From Allocoprobacillus sp002160865 (lineage in GTDB: Bacteria; Bacillota_I; Bacilli_A; Erysipelotrichales; Coprobacillaceae): a stretch of DNA of 64,000 bases. A model generated the notes under the pieces. The model saw nothing but the letters and a program-made list of their open reading frames with translations. It ran no database searches and was not told where the DNA came from. Location of the stretch: NCBI RefSeq assembly GCF_042850985.1, contig NZ_AP031415.1, forward strand, positions 1,240,001 to 1,304,000, written 5' to 3'. Each line of letters opens with the position of its first letter. Position 1 is the first letter of the stretch. Below, piece after piece: positions 8,817-16,208 of the stretch. Both the position numbers and the translations under genes were made by a program.

Positions 8817-8933
8817 ATGAAAGAAACTAGAAAAATCAAAACTTTATATTTAGGACCTAGATTCATGGAAAATCTCCTTCTTCCAAAAGAGTATCGTTTA
8901 GAAAGAGATCTTCTACCCCCTAACATACGTTAG
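8817..8933 (+). CDS. Small ORF, 38 residues, unknown function
   Basis: Not recognised. An ATG at 8817 follows an excellent ribosome site, AAAGGAGG at 8801-8808, and an extended -10 promoter about 45 bases upstream. The product begins MKETRKIKTLYLGPRF and ends DLLPPNIR. It is basic, has no signal peptide, no cysteine and no long hydrophobic stretch, so it is not an obvious secreted or AgrD-type peptide. A short hairpin starts at its stop codon. It lies between rel and a LytTR regulator gene and could be a target or leader of that system. The promoter and ribosome site are good evidence that it is translated; its role is unknown. Confidence 0.55.
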   Translation: MKETRKIKTLYLGPRFMENLLLPKEYRLERDLLPPNIR

Positions 8934-8952
8934 ACCTGGTAATGATAGGTCT
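8932..8952 (+). repeat. Hairpin at the small-ORF stop with a competing partner at its ribosome site
   Basis: AGACCT at 8932-8937 overlaps the stop codon and pairs with AGGTCT at 8947-8952. The same AGGTCT also occurs at 8806-8811 within the ribosome-binding sequence of the small ORF. AGACCT could therefore pair with either copy. There is no T run after it, so it is not an ordinary terminator. Confidence 0.4.
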
Positions 8953-8968
8953 TCATCAAAAAAGTTCA

Positions 8969-9266
8969 TGATATAATAAAGTGTCATCATAATGAGTGAA
9001 TGAGAAAGTTGATTGTTTGTAAAAATAAGCAATAAGTAAAAAAGGCATTGTGATATGGCTTTATCGAAAATATGGAAACATTATTCATGAGATTATCTAT
9101 ATAGATATAGTTTTTGATTCATAGAAATATAGATAAGTTAATAGATAATAGAGTGTCATCGTTATTTATAAAAATGAATATAAATGAATCACATTGAAGA
9201 TAATATTTCTTCTTTAAAAATAATGGATAGGAATCAAGAAGTGAAAATCTTGATTCCTATTTTTTA
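8969..9266 (+). ncRNA. Possible ~280-nt untranslated transcript in a gene-free stretch
   Basis: The region from 8934 to 9363 has no credible gene: every ATG opens onto fewer than a dozen codons. It has an extended -10 (TGATATAAT, 8969-8977) at one end and a strong terminator (9227-9265) at the other. It includes an internal imperfect repeat around ATCTATATAGATATAG near 9095-9112 and the octamer GTGTCATC twice (near 8982 and 9152). It may be an independent small RNA or the 3' untranslated part of the small-ORF message. No signature of tmRNA, RNase P, SRP or 6S RNA was recognised. Confidence 0.3.
9227..9265 (+). terminator. Strong intrinsic terminator before the LytTR locus
   Basis: ATAGGAATCAAGA at 9227-9239 pairs perfectly with TCTTGATTCCTAT at 9248-9260 around an 8-base loop, followed by a T run. 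It ends a transcript that contains no annotated gene other than the small ORF upstream. Confidence 0.85.
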
Positions 9267-9363
9267 TGCTCATATACTAAAAATAACATGAAATTTGTCA
9301 AATATGTCATTAAATTGATATGTAATGAAAAAATCAGTAGAATAGTTCATTAGGTGAGAGGGT

Positions 9364-10056
9364 ATGTTGAAAATAGGAATTTTTGATGATCAAAAAGAAC
9401 AATTAGACTATATTTTACAAATTTTATCCAATGCTTTAAAAAAATCACAAATTATTTTTGAAATAACATCATTCAATGATGAACATGATTTAGAGGCTCT
9501 TTTATATCAAGAGATGATGACATTTGATATTTTATTTTTGGATATTTGTACACAACAGGGAACAACTCTTGATTTTGCAAGAAAATTATATCAAAAACAT
9601 CCAGAAATCCAAATTGTCTATATATCACAATATGATGATTATTATAAAGATATTTTTAATTCTTCTGTTTTTTACTATATTGAAAAGAAAGATTTTTCCC
9701 AAAAGATTGATCTTCTCGTTGAAAAAATATTAGATTATTATGCTTCTAGAAAATTGATGCTTCATACTAAAAATAAAAACCTTTATTTACAACAGACGCA
9801 TATTTTATATTTAGAAAGAAAATTAAGAATTACTTATATTGAAGATCATCAAGGCCATATTTATACGAGTCATGAAAAATTGTCAGATTTAATGTTAAGG
9901 TTGAATCATCATTTTTTAAGAGTACATGAAAGCTATATTGTCAATGAAAAGTATATCTTGTCTATGAAAAGAACCTCTATTGAGTTAATCAATGGAAAAG
10001 AGATTCCTGTGAGTCGCAAGTATCATCATCTCTTGAAAGAAAGGATTTTTTTATGA
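9364..10056 (+). CDS. LytTR-family response regulator (locus 1)
   Basis: Cytoplasmic response regulator of 230 residues. The receiver domain has the acidic pair D8-D9 and the phospho-acceptor D60 in FDILFLD. A C-terminal LytTR DNA-binding domain (about 130-230) ends with HESYIVNEKYI and IPVSRKYHHLLKE, as in AgrA-type regulators. The ATG has a GTGAGAGGGT ribosome site. Its last codons overlap the next gene by four bases (ATGA), so it is translationally coupled to the two kinase genes that follow. A candidate direct-repeat site lies about 630 bases upstream, before the small ORF. Confidence 0.9.
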   Translation: MLKIGIFDDQKEQLDYILQILSNALKKSQIIFEITSFNDEHDLEALLYQEMMTFDILFLDICTQQGTTLDFARKLYQKHPEIQIVYISQYDDYYKDIFNSSVFYYIEKKDFSQKIDLLVEKILDYYASRKLMLHTKNKNLYLQQTHILYLERKLRITYIEDHQGHIYTSHEKLSDLMLRLNHHFLRVHESYIVNEKYILSMKRTSIELINGKEIPVSRKYHHLLKERIFL

Positions 10057-10886
10057 AAAGAGTCATTTTATTTAAAAATAAAAAAATAAACAGATACTTT
10101 ATCTTTATGTGTTTTGTCTGTTTTCTGGCTTTATCTATAAGTTATTTTTTTACATATATTTTAGACTACTCTTATCAAACTTATCATCCTAGTTTTTATA
10201 CTTTTATATTTTCTTTTATCAGTGTCTTTTTTGGTGTTGTTTTTTTAATGATTGTTTATTTATTGGGACAATACTATCAACAGTTATATCAACGCTTTTA
10301 TTATCATATTCAACAGGAACTCTGGCAGGAAAAACAATTATCACATGCAACCATTCAAGACATAAAGATACACTATTATCAACAATTATCCCAACAGCTT
10401 AAAAATATCGATACAAAACAATCACATTCATTACATTTAGAAGGCTTAGAAGCAACCATTAATCAATACCAAAATGAATACTCACAAAATATGATAATGA
10501 ATACCATATTATCCTATAAACTGAATTTACCAGAGAATCAAGATATTATAGTAGAAAGTGATATTCATGTTTCTTCAAAAACTTTTTTATCTGATATTGA
10601 TTTATCTTCTTTAATGTTTAATTTGATTGATAATGCGATCAATGCGACAAAATTATGTCAACGACCTTTTATAAAACTTCATATAAAAGAAAAATATCAT
10701 TGTTTAAGAATTCAAATAGAAAATAGTTATGATCCAAAACAAATGATTGAAAAGAAGCAGGGACATGGATATGGTTTAAAAATTATTCGTGATATTGTGG
10801 CAGCATATCATGGAGATATCACATTAAAACAAGATAATGGATGGTTTGACGTGACAATTTTCTTATATGAAGGTGAAAGTCAATGA
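10053..10886 (+). CDS. Split histidine kinase, ATPase subunit (locus 1)
   Basis: Membrane protein of 277 residues with two helices (about 14-38 and 49-71), a helical linker and a GHKL-type HATPase domain. The N box is NLIDNAINA at 190-198 and the G box GHGYGLKII at 237-245. Where AgrC-type kinases carry the phospho-acceptor motif RHD followed by I/xxNH, this protein reads TIQDIKIHY (100-108), so Q102 occupies the His position. Distal dimerisation-helix residues (SQNMIMNTILSYKL) are retained. It overlaps both neighbours by four bases. I infer that it phosphorylates the His of the next gene's product. An orphan degenerate kinase is the alternative. Confidence 0.8.
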   Translation: MKRVILFKNKKINRYFIFMCFVCFLALSISYFFTYILDYSYQTYHPSFYTFIFSFISVFFGVVFLMIVYLLGQYYQQLYQRFYYHIQQELWQEKQLSHATIQDIKIHYYQQLSQQLKNIDTKQSHSLHLEGLEATINQYQNEYSQNMIMNTILSYKLNLPENQDIIVESDIHVSSKTFLSDIDLSSLMFNLIDNAINATKLCQRPFIKLHIKEKYHCLRIQIENSYDPKQMIEKKQGHGYGLKIIRDIVAAYHGDITLKQDNGWFDVTIFLYEGESQ

Positions 10887-11740
10887 TTATGGGTTATTCA
10901 TGTGTGATGTGGTTTGTGTTTTCATTTTGTCTTGTCTATTATACAAAAAATCTTTTTACTCATCGTTATTCATTTTCTAAAATGTTTATTCTTTCGCTTC
11001 TTTTTCATTTGCCATATACGATGATTTCATTTGTTGGAACATACATGAGTTATTATTATGGTGAAAAAGAACTCACGATTTCTCTTTTAGGACTGATTGC
11101 TCTTTTATTGATTTATGGTCTGCGTCAGCTTTATATGCAACGATTGATGGATGCACATTTTAAAAGTGCTTTTATTTTTCAAATGCTTATTCTATTAACG
11201 GGTATTATTCGTATAGGATTTGAAGATATGTATTTATATCTAGCTTCTCTTTTCTTGGATGATCAACAATTATTTATCAGTTCATTGTTTTATAAAATCA
11301 TCTCTTTAGCTTTGATTTATTATTTTTCTTGTCTTCTTTATCAAAAAATGAATGTGATATTTTTTGATAACAAGACAGTTGTATTCTTTTTTATTGAATA
11401 TTTTTTATTGTCTATTTTAGGTAGTTTTGAAAGTCTTGTTTTGAATATAGTAATTTATGGCATGGTTATTTTTATTTTTTATCTGATTTTTCGTATGATT
11501 GATCAAGGTTTTGAACATCAGAAGTATCTCAAGACAGTAGAATATCAAAATCAAAAGATTGAATTGTTGATGCAGGAACAAAGAAAAAGAAATGATGTTT
11601 TATCAAAAATAAGACATGATCAAAGAAATCATATGTTGACTTTATCTTTACTTTATCAGCAGGATATTCAAAAAGCCAATGAATATTTACAACAATGGCA
11701 AAGTGATATTGAAACAAAGTTGAATGAAAATCAGGATTGA
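10883..11740 (+). CDS. Split histidine kinase, sensor/phospho-acceptor subunit (locus 1)
   Basis: Membrane protein of 285 residues with about six or seven hydrophobic segments up to residue 205, resembling the AgrC sensor module. It then has a coiled linker and a clear H box, KIRHDQRNHMLTLSLL (H245), with a second dimerisation helix ending ETKLNENQD at the C-terminus. There is no N box or G box. The stop at 11740 is three bases before the -35 of the hisS T-box promoter, so there is no room for a lost ATPase domain. It forms a tightly overlapping operon with the regulator and ATPase subunit. The ligand is unknown; no agrB or agrD is nearby. Confidence 0.8.
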   Translation: MIMGYSCVMWFVFSFCLVYYTKNLFTHRYSFSKMFILSLLFHLPYTMISFVGTYMSYYYGEKELTISLLGLIALLLIYGLRQLYMQRLMDAHFKSAFIFQMLILLTGIIRIGFEDMYLYLASLFLDDQQLFISSLFYKIISLALIYYFSCLLYQKMNVIFFDNKTVVFFFIEYFLLSILGSFESLVLNIVIYGMVIFIFYLIFRMIDQGFEHQKYLKTVEYQNQKIELLMQEQRKRNDVLSKIRHDQRNHMLTLSLLYQQDIQKANEYLQQWQSDIETKLNENQD

Positions 11741-11742
11741 AC

Positions 11743-11771
11743 TTGATTTTTCATGATGAATCTTTTATAAT
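11743..11771 (+). promoter_or_regulatory. Sigma-A promoter of the hisS-aspS T-box transcript
   Basis: TTGATT at 11743-11748, a 17-base spacer and TATAAT at 11766-11771. Transcription should start near 11778. Confidence 0.8.
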
Positions 11772-11777
11772 GATGTC

Positions 11778-11972
11778 AATCCGTTGAAGAAGATTAAATA
11801 GTGATAATCTGGTAGAGAGTCTGTGGGTGGTGAAAACAGATAGAGGAAGCTGTGGGACACTTTGGAGGAAGTTATGAAAATAACCGTCAGTCGCGTTAAG
11901 ACAGAGAGGGCATACTTTTTGTATGAACTAAGGTGGTACCGCGTTATAACGTCCTTAGATGGGCGTTTTTTT
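11778..11972 (+). promoter_or_regulatory. T-box riboswitch leader of hisS-aspS
   Basis: tRNA-sensing antitermination leader. The AGAGAGTC element is near 11814 and the T-box sequence AAGGTGGTACCGCG is at 11930-11943. A terminator stem, AACGTCC with GGGCGTT, ends in a T run near 11971. The specifier region reads GGGACACTTTGGAG. Aligned with the Tyr and Trp leaders in this window, where the specifier is followed by AC, the in-register triplet is GAC (Asp, 11856-11858). CAC (His) overlaps two bases later (11858-11860). Uncharged tRNA should relieve termination and raise both synthetases. Confidence 0.93.
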
Positions 11973-11992
11973 ATTTATAAGGAGGAATAAAA

Positions 11993-13273
11993 ATGGCATA
12001 TAAAGCACCAAGAGGAACAGTAGATATTTTACCTGCTCAATCTGGAAAGTGGCAGGAGTTGGAACAGTTATTAAGAACAATCTGTGCCAATTATAATGTA
12101 AAAGAGATGAGAACACCTATTTTTGAACATACGGAATTATTTAATCGTGCAGTGGGAGATACAACAGATGTTGTTTCTAAAGAGATGTATACATTTGAGG
12201 ATAAAAAAGGGCGTTCAATGACATTAAGACCTGAAGGAACAGCAGGAATTGTAAGAGCTTATGTTGAAAATAAATTATATGGATTACCAGAAAAATTACA
12301 GAAGATTTATTATATGGGTCCAATGTTTCGTTATGAAAGACCACAAAATGGTAGACAAAGACAATTCCATCAATTTGGTGTAGAAATGTTAGGGGTAGAA
12401 TCACCTTATGTTGATGTGGAATGTATGTTGATGGCAGTGACTGTTGTTGAAGCATTGGGACTTAAAAATATTCAGTTACATATCAATTCTTTAGGTGATC
12501 AGGAATCACGTGATGCTTATCGTGAAGCTTTACAAAATCATTTTCAACCTGTTTTAAATGAGTTATGTCATGATTGTCAGGTGCGTTATGAAAAAAATCC
12601 ATTACGTATTTTAGATTGCAAAGTGGATAAAGATCATCCAATGATGAAAACAGCACCTCAAACTATTGATTATTTAAGTGAGAGTGCAAAAGCACATTTT
12701 GATAAAGTTTGTGCTTTATTGGATGATTTGGAAATTGATTACGTTGTTGATCCTAACTTAGTGAGAGGATTAGATTATTATTCACATACTGTCTTTGAAA
12801 TTATTTCTGATGATCCAAAATTAGGAGCTGGTTCGACAGTTGGCGGGGGTGGTCGCTATAATGGACTTGTTGAAGAATTAGGTGGACCACAGACACCTGG
12901 TGTAGGTTTTGCTTTTGGAATGGAAAGATTGATGATTGCATTGGGTGATGAACCACAGGAAGATGAAGGATTAGATGTCTATATTATGCCTTTAGGTAGT
13001 GAGGCTAAAGATTTAGCAATGCAGATTATCACAATGCTTCGTGCTAATGGATTTACTTGTGATATGGATCAATGTGATCGTGGTTTAAAAGGACAGTTTA
13101 AATCAGCTGATCGTTATCATGCTCATTTTTCTATGATTATTGGGGAAGAAGAAGTCAAAAAAGAAGTCGTGAATATGAAATGTAATCATTCTAAAGAACA
13201 AGTGGAAGTTCCACTAGAAAATATTGTTGAATTTATTGAAAATCATTATGAAGGAGATCATGATCATGAATAG
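11993..13273 (+). CDS. hisS: Histidyl-tRNA synthetase
   Basis: Class II synthetase that charges tRNA-His; 426 residues, normal length. The N-terminus YKAPRGTVDILP is typical. Motif 2 lies in MFRYERPQNGRQRQFHQFGVE, the histidine-specific motifs are GLDYYSHTVFE and GAGSTVGGGGRYNGL, and motif 3 is GVGFAFGMERL. An anticodon-binding domain fills the C-terminus. A GGAGGAAT ribosome site precedes the ATG. The gene is under T-box control and its end overlaps aspS by eight bases, so the two are co-transcribed and coupled, as is common in Firmicutes. Confidence 0.97.
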   Translation: MAYKAPRGTVDILPAQSGKWQELEQLLRTICANYNVKEMRTPIFEHTELFNRAVGDTTDVVSKEMYTFEDKKGRSMTLRPEGTAGIVRAYVENKLYGLPEKLQKIYYMGPMFRYERPQNGRQRQFHQFGVEMLGVESPYVDVECMLMAVTVVEALGLKNIQLHINSLGDQESRDAYREALQNHFQPVLNELCHDCQVRYEKNPLRILDCKVDKDHPMMKTAPQTIDYLSESAKAHFDKVCALLDDLEIDYVVDPNLVRGLDYYSHTVFEIISDDPKLGAGSTVGGGGRYNGLVEELGGPQTPGVGFAFGMERLMIALGDEPQEDEGLDVYIMPLGSEAKDLAMQIITMLRANGFTCDMDQCDRGLKGQFKSADRYHAHFSMIIGEEEVKKEVVNMKCNHSKEQVEVPLENIVEFIENHYEGDHDHE

Positions 13274-15032
13274 AACACATAACAATGGGGAATTAAGAAT
13301 CGAAAATGTTGGTCAACAAGTCGAATTGATTGGTTGGGTTGCTAAAAAAAGAAATCTGGGAGCATTGGTTTTTATTGATTTAAGAGATCGTTATGGGATT
13401 ACTCAAGTGATTTTTGATGAGTCTTTTGAAGAAAGATTAAAAGAAGTCAAAAATGAATATATTTTATCTGTTCAAGGAACAGTCATTGAAAGAGCATCAA
13501 AAAATCCTAAAATTCCTACAGGTGATATTGAAATTCAAGCTTCTGATTTTTCAATTATTAATACAGCCAAATTAACTCCAATGATTATTGGGGATGAAAC
13601 AGATGCTTTAGAAGAAACAAGAATGCAATATCGTTATTTGGATTTAAGACGTCCAGTTATGCAAAAAAATATCATGACAAGACATCAGATTACCAGAAGT
13701 ATCCGTGAGTATTTAGATAACTTAGATTTTGTGGATATTGAAACACCTTATTTAAATCGTTCCACACCTGAAGGAGCCAGAGATTTCTTAGTTCCATCAC
13801 GTGTTCATAAAGGATCATTCTATGCTTTACCACAATCACCTCAATTATTTAAACAATTATTGATGGTTGCTGGATTTGAAAGGTATTATCAGATTGCACG
13901 TTGTTTTAGAGATGAAGACTTACGTGCAGATCGTCAGATTGAATTTACTCAAGTTGACGTAGAAATGAGCTTTATGTCAACTGATCAGATTCTTGAAATT
14001 GGTGAAGGCATGATTAAGAAATTAATGAAAGATGTTAAAGGAATTGATATTGAATTGCCTTTAAGACGTTTCACATGGTATGAAGCGATGGAAAGATATG
14101 GAATTGATAAACCTGATACACGTTTTGGATTGGAACTTGTGAATTTGAATGAAACTGTCAAAGATGTTGATTTTGCAGTATTTAAAAATGCTTTAGAAGC
14201 TGGGGGACATGTCAAAGGAATCAATGTTGTTGGTGAAGCAGCGAATTTTTCACGTAAAAAGATTGATCAGTTAACGGAACTGGCAAAAACATATAAAGCA
14301 AAAGGTTTAGCGTGGCTTAAAGTCAATGATGAAGGTGTTCAAGGACCGATTGCGAAATTCTTTAATGAAGAACAATTAGAAAGATTATTAACAGCGATGA
14401 ATGCTCATGCAGGTGATTTATTATTGTTTGTAGGAGATGCAAAATATGAAGTTGTCTGTGATTCATTAGCGGCTATTCGTAACTATTTAGGAAAAGAATT
14501 GAAATTATATGATCCAAATACTTTTGATTTCTTATGGGTTGTTGATTTTCCAATGTTTGAATATGATGATGAAACACAAAGATATTATGCGAAACATCAT
14601 CCATTTACCAAACCAAAAGATGAAGATTTGGATAAGTTAGAAACAGATCCAGAACATTGTCTGGCAGATGCTTATGATATTGTTTTAAATGGTTATGAAT
14701 TAGGTGGAGGATCACAAAGAATTTATGATCAAAATGTTCAAGAAAGAGCATTTAAAGCATTAGGATTTACACAAGAACAAATTGATGCTCAATTTGGATG
14801 GTTTGTGGAAGGATTACAATATGGAACACCACCACATGGAGGATTTGCTTTAGGATTAGATCGTATCGCCATGTTATTATGTGGATGTGATTCATTAAGA
14901 GATGTTATTGCTTTCCCTAAAAATACGAGTGCGACTTGCCCAATGTCAAAAGCACCAACACCTGTTGCTGATGCGCAATTAGAAGAATTAGGAATAGGAG
15001 TGAAAGAATATGAATCTAACAAGAGTGAATAA
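13266..15032 (+). CDS. aspS: Aspartyl-tRNA synthetase
   Basis: Class IIb synthetase, 588 residues, with an N-terminal OB-fold anticodon domain, catalytic motif 2 FRDEDLRADRQIEFTQVD, a bacterial GAD insertion, and motif 3 GLDRIAMLL. The start is the ATG at 13266, with GAAGGAGATC just upstream and the family N-terminus MNRTHNNGELR; an upstream in-frame extension would run inside hisS. It overlaps hisS by eight bases and the next gene by 23. With GatCAB encoded at 34-37 kb, it could be a non-discriminating enzyme serving tRNA-Asn, but that cannot be decided here. Confidence 0.96.
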   Translation: MNRTHNNGELRIENVGQQVELIGWVAKKRNLGALVFIDLRDRYGITQVIFDESFEERLKEVKNEYILSVQGTVIERASKNPKIPTGDIEIQASDFSIINTAKLTPMIIGDETDALEETRMQYRYLDLRRPVMQKNIMTRHQITRSIREYLDNLDFVDIETPYLNRSTPEGARDFLVPSRVHKGSFYALPQSPQLFKQLLMVAGFERYYQIARCFRDEDLRADRQIEFTQVDVEMSFMSTDQILEIGEGMIKKLMKDVKGIDIELPLRRFTWYEAMERYGIDKPDTRFGLELVNLNETVKDVDFAVFKNALEAGGHVKGINVVGEAANFSRKKIDQLTELAKTYKAKGLAWLKVNDEGVQGPIAKFFNEEQLERLLTAMNAHAGDLLLFVGDAKYEVVCDSLAAIRNYLGKELKLYDPNTFDFLWVVDFPMFEYDDETQRYYAKHHPFTKPKDEDLDKLETDPEHCLADAYDIVLNGYELGGGSQRIYDQNVQERAFKALGFTQEQIDAQFGWFVEGLQYGTPPHGGFALGLDRIAMLLCGCDSLRDVIAFPKNTSATCPMSKAPTPVADAQLEELGIGVKEYESNKSE

Positions 15033-16092
15033 TGTCTTAAAACAAATGGGAGAAAGAGGAATGGATCATCTGATTATCAGTGATCCTAGCTCTATCAATT
15101 ATTTGATCGGTTATGACAATCATCCCGGAGAAAGAATGTATGCACTGGTTTTATCATTAGATGGACATCACACTTTATTTTTAAATCGTTTATTTTATTT
15201 AGATCAAGAACTGGATTTAAATATTATTTGGTATGATGATACAGAAGATGGTCCAGCAAAAATTGCTGAAGTCTTAAAAGAGGCTCATTGTGTAGGTATC
15301 GATAAAAACTGGGAAGCCAGATTCTTGATGAGAGTTATGGAGCTGGCAAATGAAGAATGTTGTTTTGAATTAGGCTCAATCTGTGTAGATTATGTTCGTA
15401 TGCATAAAGATGAAGAAGAAATTGACTTGATGCGTCAATCAAGTTTACTCAATGATCAGGCAATTGATCAAGTCATTCAACTATGTGCTCAAGGAAATTT
15501 AACTGAAAAACAAGTTGCTAAGCAACTGGATGGTATTTTCCAGTCATTAGGATGCAGCGGTAATTCTTTTGAACCTATTGTTGGATATGGTGCCAATGGT
15601 GCTGATGGACATCATGGTTGTGATGATTCAACATTAAAACCAGGTGACAGCATTGTTATTGACATGGGTGGACTGTATCAAGGATATTGCAGTGATATGA
15701 CAAGAACAGTCTTTTATAAAGAAGTTTCTGATAAACAAAGAGAAGTCTATGAATTAGTCAAAAAAGCAAATGAAGTAGCTGAAGCTATGATTAAACCGGG
15801 TGTCAGACTATGTGATATTGATAAGACGGCCAGAGATATCATTAGTGAAGCAGGTTATGGACCAAACTTTAATCATCGTTTAGGACATTTTATTGGTAGA
15901 GATGTTCATGAATATGGTGATGTTTCAGCATCATTTGATATGCCTGTAGAACCGGGAATGATTTTCTCAATTGAACCGGGTATTTATATTCAAGGTGAAT
16001 TTGGTGTCAGAATTGAAGATTTGGTTTTAGTGACAGAAGATGGCTGTGAAGTTTTAAATCATTATCCAAAAGATTTAATGATTATTGGTTAG
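15010..16092 (+). CDS. M24 family metallopeptidase (Xaa-Pro peptidase type)
   Basis: Cytoplasmic dinuclear metal peptidase of the creatinase/prolidase fold, 360 residues. The N-terminal domain ends near 130 and the catalytic pita-bread domain follows. Metal ligands are visible: two Asp in VIDMGGLYQGYCSDMTRT, His in HRLGHFIGRDVHE, Glu in FSIEPGIY and Glu in GVRIEDLVLV. This matches Xaa-Pro aminopeptidase or PepQ dipeptidase; the sequence alone does not separate them. The ATG lies 23 bases inside aspS, after AGGAGTGAAAG, so it is the third gene of the T-box operon. A terminator follows. Confidence 0.88.
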   Translation: MNLTRVNNVLKQMGERGMDHLIISDPSSINYLIGYDNHPGERMYALVLSLDGHHTLFLNRLFYLDQELDLNIIWYDDTEDGPAKIAEVLKEAHCVGIDKNWEARFLMRVMELANEECCFELGSICVDYVRMHKDEEEIDLMRQSSLLNDQAIDQVIQLCAQGNLTEKQVAKQLDGIFQSLGCSGNSFEPIVGYGANGADGHHGCDDSTLKPGDSIVIDMGGLYQGYCSDMTRTVFYKEVSDKQREVYELVKKANEVAEAMIKPGVRLCDIDKTARDIISEAGYGPNFNHRLGHFIGRDVHEYGDVSASFDMPVEPGMIFSIEPGIYIQGEFGVRIEDLVLVTEDGCEVLNHYPKDLMIIG

Positions 16093-16114
16093 GGTGAAAG
16101 CTCTAACCTTTTTT
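16087..16114 (+). terminator. Intrinsic terminator of the hisS-aspS operon
   Basis: GGTTAGGG at 16087-16094 pairs with CTCTAACC at 16101-16108 (one G-U pair), followed by six T residues. Confidence 0.85.
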
Positions 16115-16158
16115 GTTTGCTAAAAATGTTAAAAATAATGATAATTATGTAGTCCATA

Positions 16159-16187
16159 TTGTTTGATAAGATATAAAAAGATAGAAT
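16159..16187 (+). promoter_or_regulatory. Promoter of the lipoprotein gene
   Basis: TTGTTT at 16159-16164, a 17-base spacer and TAGAAT at 16182-16187, about 20 bases before an AAGGGAGGG ribosome site. Confidence 0.6.
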
Positions 16188-16208
16188 AAATACAAGGGAG
16201 GGAAAACA

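Noticed and set aside
8817..8933. The 38-residue ORF as an AgrD-type autoinducing peptide precursor
   Set aside because: No cysteine or serine-centred ring motif, no amphipathic leader, no acidic tail, and no agrB-like protease gene nearby.
8969..9266. tmRNA, RNase P RNA, SRP RNA or 6S RNA
   Set aside because: No CCA end with tag codons, no conserved P4-like elements, no SRP tetraloop region; the stretch is too AT-rich.
10883..11740. The H-box proteins lacking ATPase domains as frameshifted or truncated single kinases
   Set aside because: Both loci carry a separate complete ATPase protein with its own membrane helices, gene order differs between loci, and the sequence right after the locus 1 stop is the hisS promoter, leaving no remnant of a kinase domain.
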